From the NCBI RefSeq assembly GCF_037971845.1, contig NZ_CP150227.1, positions 558,001 through 622,000 of the forward strand: DNA of 64,000 nucleotides, written 5' to 3'. The DNA is from Paenibacillus sp. FSL R5-0766 (lineage in GTDB: Bacteria; Bacillota; Bacilli; Paenibacillales; Paenibacillaceae). Of this stretch, positions 16,854-26,500 are shown one piece after another. The notes beneath the pieces are model-generated. The model worked only from the letters and a program-made list of their open reading frames with translations, made no database searches and was not told the origin of the DNA. Position numbers and translations under genes: made by a program. Each line of letters opens with the position of its first letter. Position 1 is the stretch's first letter.

Positions 16854-17087
16854 CATGATTCATGTTGAGTGCTGGCGGAGAGAGGGGATACTTAAGAGTG
16901 TCGGTGCTTCTTCCGCTAGTTGAAGTAAAGATTATTTTTCTACATATAAGCTGTAAGAGATAGGTTTACAAGTTGTTCACATCCGGTTTAAGATGGCGTG
17001 AGCCGTTTAAGGTATATAACAATAGGATTAAGTATTAAAATAACGGTAAGTTGATGAGATGATATCTACAGAAAAGAGGGATTGAAT

Positions 17088-17720
17088 ATGAAAGTTGCCA
17101 TTTTTGGAGCAACCGGAGCGATTGGCAAGACAATACTGTGGGAGCTGATGGATCGTGGGCATGAAGTGACAGCGGTGGTGCGTGACCCTTCGAAGGTTGA
17201 GATGGTTCATGAGCGTTTGCGTGTAGAACAGGGAGATCTGCTTAACCCGGATCAGGTGGCTGATTTTGCAGCGGGTCAAGAAGTGGTTGTGAGTGCATAT
17301 GGACCGAAGTTTGGTGGAGAAGAAGAGATGCTGGAAGTGACACGTTCGTTGATCGAGGGTGTGCGCCGGGCAAAAGCAGGACGTCTGGTTGTAGTTGGTG
17401 GAGCGGGAAGTTTGCTAACCGAATCCGGTGATATGCTGATGGATACGCCGGGATTCCCGGAAGAAGTCAAACCACTGGCAAAAGCACATGCAGAAGCCTA
17501 TGACCTGATTGAAGCATCAGGTATTCACTGGACCTACATGAGCCCTGCTGCGACAATCACAACAGGACGTCGGACAGGCCAGTTCCGGGTTGGCATGAAC
17601 CGTGTGATTACGGATGATATCGGGGAAAGCTCGATTTCCGTTGGCGATTTTGCAGCGGCTTTGGTGGACGAACTGGACGATCCGCAGTTTATCCAAGCAC
17701 GGTTTACGGTAGGTTATTAA
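17088..17720 (+). CDS. NAD(P)-binding NmrA/SDR-type protein
   Basis: A 210-residue atypical short-chain dehydrogenase-like protein. The N-terminus is a dinucleotide-binding fold with the glycine motif GATGAIG (residues 7-13) and an Arg after the second strand (VVRDPSK) that suggests NADP(H). The middle segment RLVVVGGAGSLL and the later IHWTYMSPAATITTGRRTG are typical of the YwnB/NmrA-like group, which acts as flavin or quinone reductases or redox sensors. There is no canonical YxxxK catalytic pair, so enzymatic activity is uncertain. ATG 17088 has GAAAAGAGGG upstream. It stands alone. Confidence 0.8.
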   Translation: MKVAIFGATGAIGKTILWELMDRGHEVTAVVRDPSKVEMVHERLRVEQGDLLNPDQVADFAAGQEVVVSAYGPKFGGEEEMLEVTRSLIEGVRRAKAGRLVVVGGAGSLLTESGDMLMDTPGFPEEVKPLAKAHAEAYDLIEASGIHWTYMSPAATITTGRRTGQFRVGMNRVITDDIGESSISVGDFAAALVDELDDPQFIQARFTVGY

Positions 17721-17920
17721 GTGTAAACAGGCTTTGGAATGGATGATTTAATCTGAAGGTCTCGTACACGGGATCGATAGAGTTTTCGATGATGTATCGA
17801 GTGGATCGTGGTAACTGGATGAGGTAAGAGGAAAGATAGCGATACACTTATAAGATGCAGAGTTTAGGTGCAAAGTTGCTACTTTTAAGTATGAGATGAG
17901 CTTGTCACGGGGAGGGATGA

Positions 17921-19603
17921 ATGTTGTTTGTCGTAACCGCTGAACAGATGAGAGCTGTGGACGAGTATACCATTCATCAGCTCGGTATTCCGGCAGCAAG
18001 TCTAATGGAGAATGCAGGCCGCGCCATAGCCGAGGAAGTGATCAAGCTGTGCCGGGAAGGGCAGGCAGAAGGTCGGCTTGAGGATTCAGGGCAGCTTGGC
18101 TATAGCAGCAAGACCGATGCGAGGCGGGCACACACCGGGCCCGGCGATCGGCAAGGTTATGGTGGCGACATCATCGCCGATCCGGCGCTGGTGATGGAGC
18201 GCCCGGGAGATCAGCAGTGGTACATGCTGATCGGCAAGGGCAATAATGGCGGCGATGGGCTGGTGGCCGCGCGCCATTTGGTTGAAGCTGGGCTTGGCGT
18301 GACATTGGTCTACGCCGATGCCCCTGATGCACTGCGGGGCGAAGCCGCAGTGCAACGGGATGCCGCCGCGAAGCTTGGCATCCCTGCTCTTGTCCACGGG
18401 CGCGAAGCCGTGGACTTCAGACGGTGCACAGGCATCGTGGATGCGCTGCTGGGCACCGGCTCGCGGGGGGCGCCGCGTGGAGCTTACGCGGCGCTGATCG
18501 AGGCGGCGAACGACAGCGGCAAGCCGGTCGTGTCCGCCGATGTGCCGAGCGGGCTGGACGCCGACACCGGAGAGGTGTACGAGCCCTGCATTCAAGCCCG
18601 GGTGACCGTATGCCTCGCGCTGCTTAAGCGCGGGCTGGTGCAGTACCCGGGCGCTTCTGCCGCGGGGCGCATTGTGGTGCGCGCCATCGGCATTCCCGCG
18701 CGGCTTGCGCCAGAGCATGGCCCCTCGGTCCGTCTGCTGACGGACGAGGTGCTGCGCGGTGCGCTGCGCGTGGATACAGGCCGTCTACGGGCACCGGACG
18801 GCCACAAGGGCACCTACGGCCACGTGTTGCTGGCCGCAGGAAGTCTGCCGATGAGCGGCGCTGGCCTGCTCTCGGCCAAAGCCGCGCTGCGCGCAGGCTG
18901 CGGGCTCGCCACATGGGCGCTGCCCGCGGCACTGCTGCCGCATGTCATCGGCACCGTGCCCGAGCTCATGCTCGCTGCCGCCGCCGATGGCGACAGCGGC
19001 GAATGGAACGCGGCTTCCGCCGACGCCGTGCTGCGTCTCGCGGAGAGCCGCGACGTGCTCGCGACCGGCCCCGGCCTTGGCCGCTTCCAGGGCGACACAG
19101 ACTGGCTGCGCCGTCTGTGGCAACATACGGATCGTCCGCTCGTCATCGACGCGGACGCCCTCAACATGCTGGCAGACGCTGGCCCACATGGGCCTCGCGA
19201 CTGGGGCCAGCGAAGTGCGGCGACAATCCTGACGCCGCACCCTGGCGAGATGGGCCGACTGCTGGGCATGTCGACCCCAGAGGTGCAGCGTGACCGCATA
19301 GGACACGCTGCAAAATACGCCCGCGAGCAGGGCATGACCCTTGTGCTCAAGGGAGCACGAACGGTCATCGCAACGCCATCCGGCGAGGCGTACATCAACA
19401 CCACCGGGCACGCCGGCATGGCAACTGGCGGTGCCGGGGACGTATTGACCGGCATCATCGCCGGTCTGCTTGCCCAAGGGCTCAGCGCGGAGCAAGCCGC
19501 CACGTTCGGCGTATATCTCCACGGACAGGCCGCCGAACGCGCAGCCCTGCTGCGCGGTGACCCGTCGTCCCTACTGGCCGGAGATATCATCGACGCACTG
19601 TGA
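17921..19603 (+). CDS. nnrD: Bifunctional NAD(P)HX epimerase/dehydratase
   Basis: A 560-residue fusion repairing hydrated NAD(P)H. The N-terminal YjeF_N domain (epimerase, about 1-275) shows MENAGRAIAEE and the phosphate-binding GKGNNGGDGLVAARHL, and SADVPSGLDADTGE. The C-terminal carbohydrate-kinase-like dehydratase (about 280-560) shows HKGTYGHVLLAAGS, LTPHPGEMGRLLG and TGGAGDVLTGIIAGLLAQG. Odd points: an extra, low-complexity segment of about 40 residues lies between the first helix and the GKGNNGGDG strand, and from roughly 18170 to the end the DNA is strikingly GC-rich compared with both neighbours. GGGGAGGG precedes ATG 17921. An IS110-family element lies directly downstream. Confidence 0.92.
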   Translation: MLFVVTAEQMRAVDEYTIHQLGIPAASLMENAGRAIAEEVIKLCREGQAEGRLEDSGQLGYSSKTDARRAHTGPGDRQGYGGDIIADPALVMERPGDQQWYMLIGKGNNGGDGLVAARHLVEAGLGVTLVYADAPDALRGEAAVQRDAAAKLGIPALVHGREAVDFRRCTGIVDALLGTGSRGAPRGAYAALIEAANDSGKPVVSADVPSGLDADTGEVYEPCIQARVTVCLALLKRGLVQYPGASAAGRIVVRAIGIPARLAPEHGPSVRLLTDEVLRGALRVDTGRLRAPDGHKGTYGHVLLAAGSLPMSGAGLLSAKAALRAGCGLATWALPAALLPHVIGTVPELMLAAAADGDSGEWNAASADAVLRLAESRDVLATGPGLGRFQGDTDWLRRLWQHTDRPLVIDADALNMLADAGPHGPRDWGQRSAATILTPHPGEMGRLLGMSTPEVQRDRIGHAAKYAREQGMTLVLKGARTVIATPSGEAYINTTGHAGMATGGAGDVLTGIIAGLLAQGLSAEQAATFGVYLHGQAAERAALLRGDPSSLLAGDIIDAL

Positions 19604-19749
19604 GGATGGGGCAGGTGTGGGACAAGCTCGTCAGTGCTCTAACGAATCTTACACACCTTATGCCACGGTATACATGGAGGAGCAAAAGCTAGCTATGATG
19701 AACGTAACCGCAAAAAAATAGCCCTCCATATTGCTGCACATCGTAGGTT

Positions 19750-21300
19750 AAAATGGACAGTAAGAAGACCACCATTTCAGAGCTACACAGCAAAGGAGAG
19801 CTATCCCTATGAAGTCTACCACAAAATTCATCGGTTTAGATGTATCCAAAGAAAAAATTTCTGTCGCTATTGCTGACGAGGGTCACGACAAGCCCCGGTA
19901 TTACGGTACCATTGCTCATACGGCTGCTGCCTTACGCAAACTCATCAAAGAACTGGGCCCGGCAAGCACCCTGTCGTTTTGTTATGAGGCCGGTCCTACA
20001 GGTTACGAAACCTACCGCTGGATCGAATCGATGGGAGCTGCCTGTGTCGTCATTGCCCCTTCACTCATTCCGAAACGCTCCGGCGATCATGTGAAAACAG
20101 ATCGACGGGATGCCGAGCAACTGGCACGTCTGTTCCGTGCAGGCGAGCTTACACCGATTTACGTTCCAGCACGTGAAGATGAGGCGCTTCGTGAATTGGT
20201 TCGGGCACGCGAATCGGCAAAAGAAGATGCTCACCGGGCTCGTCAACGCGTACTCAAATTTTTATTGCGCCACCAGATCCATCCGCCGGAACATATCAAA
20301 CGTCGCTGGACGAAAAAATATCGCGTATGGCTTGGACAACTGACCTTCCCGAATGTGCCCATGCAGATTGCGTTTACGGAGTACCTTCATGCCATGGACG
20401 AGATCGAGCAACGCATCGGTCGACTGGAAAAAGCCTTGATTGAAGAGGCGGCGACCAGTTCCAAAGCCGATTTGATTCAAATTTTACAGTCTTTGCGTGG
20501 CATTGGATTTCTTACGGCCGTCACGCTTGCTGCGGAGATCGGTTCCTTTGCCCGGTTCCGTTCTCCTGCCCAGCTCATGGCTTACTTGGGCCTGGTTCCA
20601 CGCGAGCATTCGTCTGGAATCCGTACCCAACGAGGCTCGCTCACCAAAGCGGGAAATGGACGATTGCGTCGAACCTTGATTGAATCGGCATGGAGTTACC
20701 GTCATCGGCCTGCGATTAAAGGGGACTTGGCCCGCCGTTTGGAAGGTCTGCCTGCGGACATACAGCTTATTTCATGGAAAGCCCAGGAAAGGCTGCATCG
20801 AAAATTCCGCCGTTTAGTTTATGGATTAAACAAACATAAAAATGTCGCAGTTACCGCCGTAGCCAGGGAACTGACCGGGTTCATTTGGGCGGTCGCCCGA
20901 ACGTTGGAGCTACCGAACGCTCAGTGATCTGTTTTTCATCTTGAAGAGACGGATGGTTTAAAAGGAAAAAGGGAAAACCCGGAGCCTTAGGCCCGGGAGT
21001 TCATGGAAGGTTCAGGAGAGAATATACGAGGTTCGTTTGCACTAGGCTTTTATTGGGCTGAACGTGCGTGGCTAGCTTGTAACAGCTCTCCTTGACGAAG
21101 GCATACCATGTGGTAACCAACCCACGGATAGCAGCGTGCCAACCGTCGCTCGCATATGGACTCCCGCGCTTAGGGCTTCGGAGAAAAGCAGCATGTGGTG
21201 CTGGGTTTGACAAAAACGTTCATAGCAACGAACCTTATCCACGTTATTTCTGTGTATTTCAGAGAATATACCTGTAAAACCAGGCTGAATTAGGGAATAG
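19750..21300 (+). mobile_element. IS110-family (IS1111-like) insertion sequence, limits approximate
   Basis: The element consists of one transposase gene with a short upstream and a long downstream noncoding flank. IS110 elements lack clear terminal repeats, so I cannot fix the ends. A partly matching inverted pair, CCATTTCAGAGCTACACAG (19772-19790) and CTGTGTATTTCAGAG (21250-21264), could be subterminal. In this family the noncoding flank encodes a guide (bridge/seek) RNA that pairs with donor and target; the long 3' flank fits the IS1111 layout. Confidence 0.6.
19809..20927 (+). CDS. IS110-family transposase (DEDD recombinase)
   Basis: A 372-residue intact transposase. The N-terminal RuvC-like DEDD domain has Asp in GLDVSKEK (about residue 10), Glu in CYEAGPTG, and the pair in KTDRRDAEQLARL (about residues 97-109). 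The C-terminal Transposase_20 domain (about 225-310) has the helix-hairpin LRGIGFLTAVTLAAEIG and the conserved SSG and GNGRLRRTLIESAW region carrying the catalytic Ser typical of the family. Full length, with no frameshift, so possibly active. AAAGGAG lies before ATG 19809. It sits between nnrD and a chemoreceptor gene without obviously breaking a reading frame. Confidence 0.93.
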   Translation: MKSTTKFIGLDVSKEKISVAIADEGHDKPRYYGTIAHTAAALRKLIKELGPASTLSFCYEAGPTGYETYRWIESMGAACVVIAPSLIPKRSGDHVKTDRRDAEQLARLFRAGELTPIYVPAREDEALRELVRARESAKEDAHRARQRVLKFLLRHQIHPPEHIKRRWTKKYRVWLGQLTFPNVPMQIAFTEYLHAMDEIEQRIGRLEKALIEEAATSSKADLIQILQSLRGIGFLTAVTLAAEIGSFARFRSPAQLMAYLGLVPREHSSGIRTQRGSLTKAGNGRLRRTLIESAWSYRHRPAIKGDLARRLEGLPADIQLISWKAQERLHRKFRRLVYGLNKHKNVAVTAVARELTGFIWAVARTLELPNAQ

Positions 21301-21476
21301 AATGCCTGAAATTCGTTAGTTTTTAGAATCTGCAATTAGTGGCCTAATAAGGTTTGCTCAGTTTGTTAAACGTTTGGATCTGAAACGCTGATACCTTGTT
21401 ATCAACTTTCGTGTCTGCTTACCGTCTTGCGCGTGCCATGGGAACGATGATTAGATGAAACAATGATTAGTTACTG
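20928..21476 (+). other. Long noncoding flank of the IS, candidate guide-RNA region
   Basis: About 550 bp with no credible gene. It contains a strong hairpin, CCCGG-GCC-TTA-GGC-CGGG (20978-20997), a small one, TACCA/TGGTA (about 21105-21116), and GTTC/GAAC near 21220-21235. This is the expected position of the guide RNA in IS1111-type elements. Beyond about 21300 the origin is unclear. Confidence 0.3.
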
Positions 21477-21520
21477 AAAAGGGGAGCCCTGTCATGATTC
21501 ATGACGGAGACTCCCCTTTA
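21477..21520 (-). terminator. Terminator of the chemoreceptor gene
   Basis: A long stem: AAAGGGGAG and CTCCCCTTT outside, TGTCATGA and its near complement inside. The outer arm ends in TTTT on the minus strand; it may also work on the plus strand. Confidence 0.75.
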
Positions 21521-21652
21521 TTTGTTTGTATGTTAACGCTACCTGATCCTGGCTCGCCTATAACCTGCCCATAACTTGCCTATAATCTGCATCTAACCTG
21601 CATCTCAACGACATCCGAACTACGCCCGGTCCGAATTCTCCCGATATCTTGA

Positions 21653-23305
21653 TTACAACCGGAAACGCAGCAGTTCCTGATGCATCTCTGCACTGATATC
21701 ACGCAATGACTTCACCTTGATACTTGCATCAGCGAAGGAACGTTGTTGTTCCGACGTGGAGGCGGTAATCTCTTCACTGCTGGCAGCCGACTGCTCGGTG
21801 ATGGCACTGATATTTTCGATGGCCTGTTGCACCTGTGTACTGAGTTCATTGGATTGTTGCATGTCCTCAGCAAGCTGATGGATACCCGTACTAATGCGCT
21901 CCACACTTTCACGAATAGCAGAGAAGGATTCGCGAGTCTGGCCAGTGGCTTGTTCCTGTTCGCCGAATAGCTGCATGCTCTGTGCTACAGAGTTCTTCAC
22001 CTTGTCCATGGAGGTGGTGATCTCGCCCACAGCCGCATAGATATGTTTGACCGATTGCGCAGATTGTTCGGCGAGTTTGTTCACCTCGCCGGCAACAACA
22101 GCGAAGCCACGTCCGGCTTCTCCAGCGCGAGCAGCCTCTATGGAGGCATTTAACGAGAGCATGGTCGTTTGTTTGGCAATCTCCGATACGTATGCCGTCA
22201 TCGTAGTGATTCGAACCGCACTTTCTTCCAGTTCCCGCACCGTTTGTTCCACCTCGGACATCGCCAGACGATTCACTTCGGCCAGGCGGAGTTGCTCTGC
22301 TACAGCCTTATTACCTTCCTCAACGGTAGTTAATACTTCACGTCCATCGATCACCGATTGGGAAGTGGCCTCCAGATTGCTATTGAAGGTAGACTGCATT
22401 TTGTCCACAACCATCACCGTTTCACTCAGATCCTCGGCAATCTTTTGACTGCCAATCGACAGTTCCTCCGTGGTGCGGGATACTTGCTGTACGATCGCTT
22501 GGGCTGTATCATTGCCACGGTCAATATCTTGTGCCATCAGATCGACACGATGACCCGCCGCACCAATCGATTGAATAATGCCGCGGATATTATGAGTCAT
22601 GATACCGAAGGAGCGACTCAGGTCATCGAGTTCATCTTTGCCCCGAGCTTCCGGTAATTGTCCGGTCAGGTCCCCGTCCGCAATTTGTCCAGCGGCGTCT
22701 TTGAGTGTTCGAATACGTTTGGCGATCTGACGTGAAGTATACATATTAAACAGCATTACGGCGACAAGCAATACGATGGCTCCTACCAGAGCGGTTTGCC
22801 ACGTTTGCTGAATGTCATGTTCCAAATCGACGGTGTATTGATCATAACGATCCCGAGTCATCTCATCTAACGAATAGATATCATTCTGTATGCCCCGAAC
22901 CCGAGTGCTGTAACGTTTCGCTTCCGCACTGTTCATCTCGCTCATCGCTTCGGTGGCTCCCTGGTTGAGAGCTTCTAATTTTGTCTCGATGGACTGAATG
23001 AGTTGTAACTGCTGATCTGTTTCGAGCAATCCGTCCGTAAGCTCCTGAATCATCGTTTGACCTTCATCCAGCAAGCGAAGTACGGCGTCCTGGTTTCCTG
23101 CTGTCATGGAGAATGAGTAGACATCCAGCGCTTGTTGGGTCTGAATCTGATTGGCATTCAGTTCACTCACCTTGAGCATGGCAGGTACCAGATTTTGATT
23201 TTTGGCATTCATACCGAGCAATTGCATGATAATATAAGCGACTAGCACAAGGCATAGAAGCAGTGAAATTAGAGCATTAAGTATCAGTTTTCCCTGTAGT
23301 TTCAT
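21653..23305 (-). CDS. Methyl-accepting chemotaxis protein
   Basis: A 550-residue chemoreceptor. It has a membrane segment at about 8-30, a short extracytoplasmic four-helix-type domain to about 168, a second membrane segment at about 170-190, HAMP (about 190-245) and a cytoplasmic signalling coil. The hairpin tip that contacts CheA/CheW is plain ([20 protein letters not shown], unbroken to [18 protein letters not shown]). The sensor domain is small and lacks an obvious ligand pocket. It starts 26 bp after the stop of a BMP-type binding lipoprotein on the same strand, so the pair is probably co-expressed, and the lipoprotein may present the ligand to the receptor. GGAGG precedes the ATG; a strong terminator follows. 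Confidence 0.9.
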   Translation of the reverse strand: MKLQGKLILNALISLLLCLVLVAYIIMQLLGMNAKNQNLVPAMLKVSELNANQIQTQQALDVYSFSMTAGNQDAVLRLLDEGQTMIQELTDGLLETDQQLQLIQSIETKLEALNQGATEAMSEMNSAEAKRYSTRVRGIQNDIYSLDEMTRDRYDQYTVDLEHDIQQTWQTALVGAIVLLVAVMLFNMYTSRQIAKRIRTLKDAAGQIADGDLTGQLPEARGKDELDDLSRSFGIMTHNIRGIIQSIGAAGHRVDLMAQDIDRGNDTAQAIVQQVSRTTEELSIGSQKIAEDLSETVMVVDKMQSTFNSNLEATSQSVIDGREVLTTVEEGNKAVAEQLRLAEVNRLAMSEVEQTVRELEESAVRITTMTAYVSEIAKQTTMLSLNASIEAARAGEAGRGFAVVAGEVNKLAEQSAQSVKHIYAAVGEITTSMDKVKNSVAQSMQLFGEQEQATGQTRESFSAIRESVERISTGIHQLAEDMQQSNELSTQVQQAIENISAITEQSAASSEEITASTSEQQRSFADASIKVKSLRDISAEMHQELLRFRL

Positions 23306-23331
23306 GTGCGTACCTCCTTGTATCCGATGGG

Positions 23332-24339
23332 TTATTGATCAAGCGTAATTTTGATTTGACCGGAAGAGATCTTAGCCTTCAGATCTTCGAAGGTTTGCTG
23401 TTGTTCATCACTGAGCGTGATATTATGTAGAGCAGTCAGACCCACGGCGTTCTCCGCCAGCCCCTCCACGATTTCCTTTTGAGGGAAGGTATGATTGTTT
23501 TGAACAAACGTGTTAACGGCATTATAGATAGAGACATCCACATTTTTCAGCATGGACGTAAGAATGGATTTTTCCGCCAAAAAGAATTGATCGGTATCTA
23601 CACCGATGGCGTATTTCCCTAATTTCTGAATCTCCGTCAGTGCGCCTACGCCTGTGAGACCAGCAGCAACGTAGATCACGTCAGCGCCCTTTTCCTGAAT
23701 CATCTGTGTAGCCAATTGTTCACCGAGATCGGCATCACCGAAGTCCCCTGCGTAGACGACATCAACGCTTGCATTCGGCTTGACAGCCAGAACACCTTGT
23801 TTAAAACCCTGCTCGAAATTACGAAGGACTGGTATCTCTATTCCACCAAGGAAGCCGACATGATCTTCCGTTGAAGCCATAGCGGCAATAACACCTGCCA
23901 GATAACTTCCTTCTTCCGCCCGGAATGAAATGGAGGCGATGTTAGGCAGTTCGGACTGACTGTCAATCATGAGGAACTGCTGGTCAGGATACTTGGTTGC
24001 AACTTTCTCCATATCCGCTTGGACAGCATCACTCAGGCCGATAACCAGATCGAATTTGGCTTCCGCAAACTCTTCAAATGCAGCTTCGGCATTGTCGCCC
24101 GGTTCACGATAGTCAAAGACAATGCTTTTCTCATTTCTGGCCTGAACCAGTCCATCAAAAGCAGCATCATTAAAAGAACGGTCACCCAGACCGACTTCCG
24201 TAAGTACGATTCCAACCTTCGTTCTTGTGTCTGTTGCTGTTGTTGTATTATTGGCCGAACATGCCCCCAGGATCAGTACCGTCAGGATCATCATTAGGGT
24301 GAGACCTAGACCTGCGCGTCTGTTCTTGTTTGTTTTCAT
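23332..24339 (-). CDS. BMP/Med-family substrate-binding lipoprotein
   Basis: A 335-residue surface lipoprotein of the BMP family (PnrA/Med type), whose characterised members bind purine nucleosides. The signal peptide ends at the lipobox LGAC, followed by a Thr-rich linker. Family motifs include [20 protein letters not shown] (a G..D.SFN..A signature near the mature start), [19 protein letters not shown] and [10 protein letters not shown] place the start at 24339, the methionine directly before the signal peptide, with GAGGG upstream. No permease or ATPase genes adjoin; a chemoreceptor gene does. This suggests a sensing role more than uptake. Confidence 0.85.
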   Translation of the reverse strand: MKTNKNRRAGLGLTLMMILTVLILGACSANNTTTATDTRTKVGIVLTEVGLGDRSFNDAAFDGLVQARNEKSIVFDYREPGDNAEAAFEEFAEAKFDLVIGLSDAVQADMEKVATKYPDQQFLMIDSQSELPNIASISFRAEEGSYLAGVIAAMASTEDHVGFLGGIEIPVLRNFEQGFKQGVLAVKPNASVDVVYAGDFGDADLGEQLATQMIQEKGADVIYVAAGLTGVGALTEIQKLGKYAIGVDTDQFFLAEKSILTSMLKNVDVSIYNAVNTFVQNNHTFPQKEIVEGLAENAVGLTALHNITLSDEQQQTFEDLKAKISSGQIKITLDQ

Positions 24340-24601
24340 GTGTGTTACCCTCATTTCTGTAGTCGCATTTTTCTGTTTTGCATGGTTCCTTAGCTCCAGG
24401 GAATGACGTGTACATGATGACACGTATGGTGAGGATTTCCCTTTATCTATATCGGTCAGAACGGCACTGTGATTTATGGTATGTAGTGAAAATTTACGAA
24501 AAAATAAGTATTTTTCATGAATTACACATTATTTTTACATTTCTCTGGTTAAAAGGGTACATAAATATCTACAGTATGTTGTTTACTGATGTTAGAAGTC
24601 G

Positions 24602-24648
24602 AAAAAAAGGCACAAGAGAGATGACATGAATCATCTCTCTTGTGCCTT
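24602..24648 (-). terminator. Terminator of ggt
   Basis: An 18-bp perfect stem, AAGGCACAAGAGAGATGA with TCATCTCTCTTGTGCCTT (24607-24624 and 24631-24648). On the minus strand the stem is followed by a run of T. Confidence 0.85.
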
Positions 24649-24707
24649 AAAATTTCACCCTATACGGATGATAAGGTGATCATCCTATTATAAAAATGAC
24701 GTGAGTT

Positions 24708-26318
24708 TTACCAAGCCGCAATCGAGCCATCCGCTCGGGTTTCCGTACCCCCGCATAATACGCTAGTGTCCGGGTTGCGCCAGATGATCTGACCGCGTCC
24801 AAACTGGGATGGATCAACTGCCACTTGAATATCATGTCCTTTGCGGGCGAGTGCCTGAGCGATATGCTGCGGGAAACCCGGTTCCACGAGAATTGTTTTG
24901 CCCTTCGTCCACTGCCAGCGCGGAGAATCCAAGGCGGCCTGTGGGTTCAGATGATAATCGATCGTATTCATGACCACCTGCACATGACCCTGCGGTTGCA
25001 TGAAACCACCCATGACACCGAATGGCCCCACCGCTTCGCTGCCGCGGGTGAGGAACCCCGGAATGATCGTGTGATACGTTCGTTTGCCTGGCACCAGGGC
25101 GTTGGCATGATTAGGGTCCAGTGAGAAGTTATGTCCACGATTCTGCAAAGCAATGCCTGTCCCCGGAACAACCAATCCAGAGCCGAAGCCCATATAGTTA
25201 CTCTGGATAAACGAAACCATGTTGCCTTCACCATCCGCCGTAGCCAGATAGACCGTTCCACTTGCTCGTGGATCACCTGCCTCAGGTGCACGTGCGGTAT
25301 CACCAATGAGTTTGCGCCGTTCATCCGCGTATGCTTCAGACAGCAGTTCCTTCACCGTTACACCCATTTTGCGTTCTTCGGTAATATATTTCTCCCCATC
25401 TGCAAATGCCAGCTTCATGGCTTCAAGTTGCTGATGATATGCCTGAACAGATTCTTTCTCGTCGAATGTGTAACCTTTCAACAGATTAAGCGCCGCGAGA
25501 GCAATCAGTCCTTGTCCATTCGGCGGAATCTCCCATACATCGTATCCGCGATAGGAGACGGAGATGGGATCAACCCACTCCGGCTGAAAAGCCTTCAGAT
25601 CTTCGCGAGTCAGATAACCACCGTGTTCTGCCATAAAGGAATGAATACACTCTGCCAGTTCTCCTTCGTAAAAGTCTCGCGCTTCGCTCTCGCCAATCTG
25701 GCGCAAAGTCGCCGCATGATCCGGCGAGCGCCACATCTCTCCAGCTGCGGGAACACGCCCGCCTGGAGCAAATGTCTCAAACCACGCACGCCCTGCCTTC
25801 GCATCGCCCTGGCGTGCATAGATCTCGGCTGCCCTTGCCCAGTGGCGGGCCAGCCCAGGCGCAAGCGGATAACCTTCCTCCGCATAGCGGATGGCCGGTT
25901 CCAGCGCTTCCGCCAGCGTGAGCCGCCCGAAACGGCGGCTCAGCTCGGCCCAACCCGCCGGTGCGCCAGGCACCGTCACCGGAACAACTCCAAGCTTCGG
26001 CATCTCCGTATGGCCTGCCGCTTGAAGCGCCTCAATGGATATGCCCTGAGGCGCAGGGCCGCTGGCATTCAGGCCATGCAGTTTGCCCTCGGTCCAGACG
26101 AGGGCAAAAGCATCGCCACCAATGCCATTGGACGTGGGCTCCAGCACCGTCAGCGCTGCAGCAGTTGCAATGGCGGCGTCAATGGCATTGCCGCCTTTTT
26201 TCAATACATCCAGACCTGCTTGTGCAGCCAGTGGCTGTGACGTGGCGACCATGCCTTGTTTGGCATACACGGGCACGCGGTAAGAGGGGTACGGTTGGTA
26301 GAGTGGATCGAAGTTCAT
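24708..26318 (-). CDS. ggt: Gamma-glutamyltransferase (YwrD-like)
   Basis: A 536-residue Ntn hydrolase precursor that moves or hydrolyses gamma-glutamyl groups, as in glutathione-type or polyglutamate turnover. It should self-cleave before the Thr in SGTVYLATAD to give large and small subunits. Other motifs are NAIDAAIATAAALTVLEPTSNGIGGDAFALV, read here as NAIDAAIATAAAL then GIGGDAF, plus NGQGLIAL and MGGFMQPQGHVQV. No signal peptide is seen, which fits the cytoplasmic YwrD group rather than secreted Ggt. ATG 26318 (MNFDPLYQ) is chosen; the longer upstream reading is not conserved-looking. The middle of the gene (about 25670-26050) is GC-rich, as in nnrD. Confidence 0.9.
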   Translation of the reverse strand: MNFDPLYQPYPSYRVPVYAKQGMVATSQPLAAQAGLDVLKKGGNAIDAAIATAAALTVLEPTSNGIGGDAFALVWTEGKLHGLNASGPAPQGISIEALQAAGHTEMPKLGVVPVTVPGAPAGWAELSRRFGRLTLAEALEPAIRYAEEGYPLAPGLARHWARAAEIYARQGDAKAGRAWFETFAPGGRVPAAGEMWRSPDHAATLRQIGESEARDFYEGELAECIHSFMAEHGGYLTREDLKAFQPEWVDPISVSYRGYDVWEIPPNGQGLIALAALNLLKGYTFDEKESVQAYHQQLEAMKLAFADGEKYITEERKMGVTVKELLSEAYADERRKLIGDTARAPEAGDPRASGTVYLATADGEGNMVSFIQSNYMGFGSGLVVPGTGIALQNRGHNFSLDPNHANALVPGKRTYHTIIPGFLTRGSEAVGPFGVMGGFMQPQGHVQVVMNTIDYHLNPQAALDSPRWQWTKGKTILVEPGFPQHIAQALARKGHDIQVAVDPSQFGRGQIIWRNPDTSVLCGGTETRADGSIAAW

Positions 26319-26500
26319 CAGGTTGTTCAGCTCCTTGTCGCAAGATGTCAGGCTCCGGCATAACCGGATCATACTCCTAACCTTCTTCGCAACCGAACAA
26401 CCGATATCCTGTCACACTTCCCAAATCCAACCTGACATCAGCAGCACATCGTTCAGATATGTTTTTACCAAGCGGAGTAACATCAGTTAACGATATCACC

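Noticed and set aside
18086..19590. Several long reverse-strand and alternate-frame ORFs inside nnrD
   Set aside because: They are produced by the high GC of the gene, have no ribosome sites and resemble no protein.
19674..19721. Short ORF (MEEQKLAMMNVTAKK) before the transposase
   Set aside because: It lies between two arms of a TGGAGG/CCTCCA inverted repeat, is only 15 codons, and has no well-placed ribosome site.
25131..26240. A 369-codon plus-strand ORF opposite ggt
   Set aside because: It is antisense to a well-conserved enzyme, its composition is that of a shadow frame, and it lacks a ribosome site.
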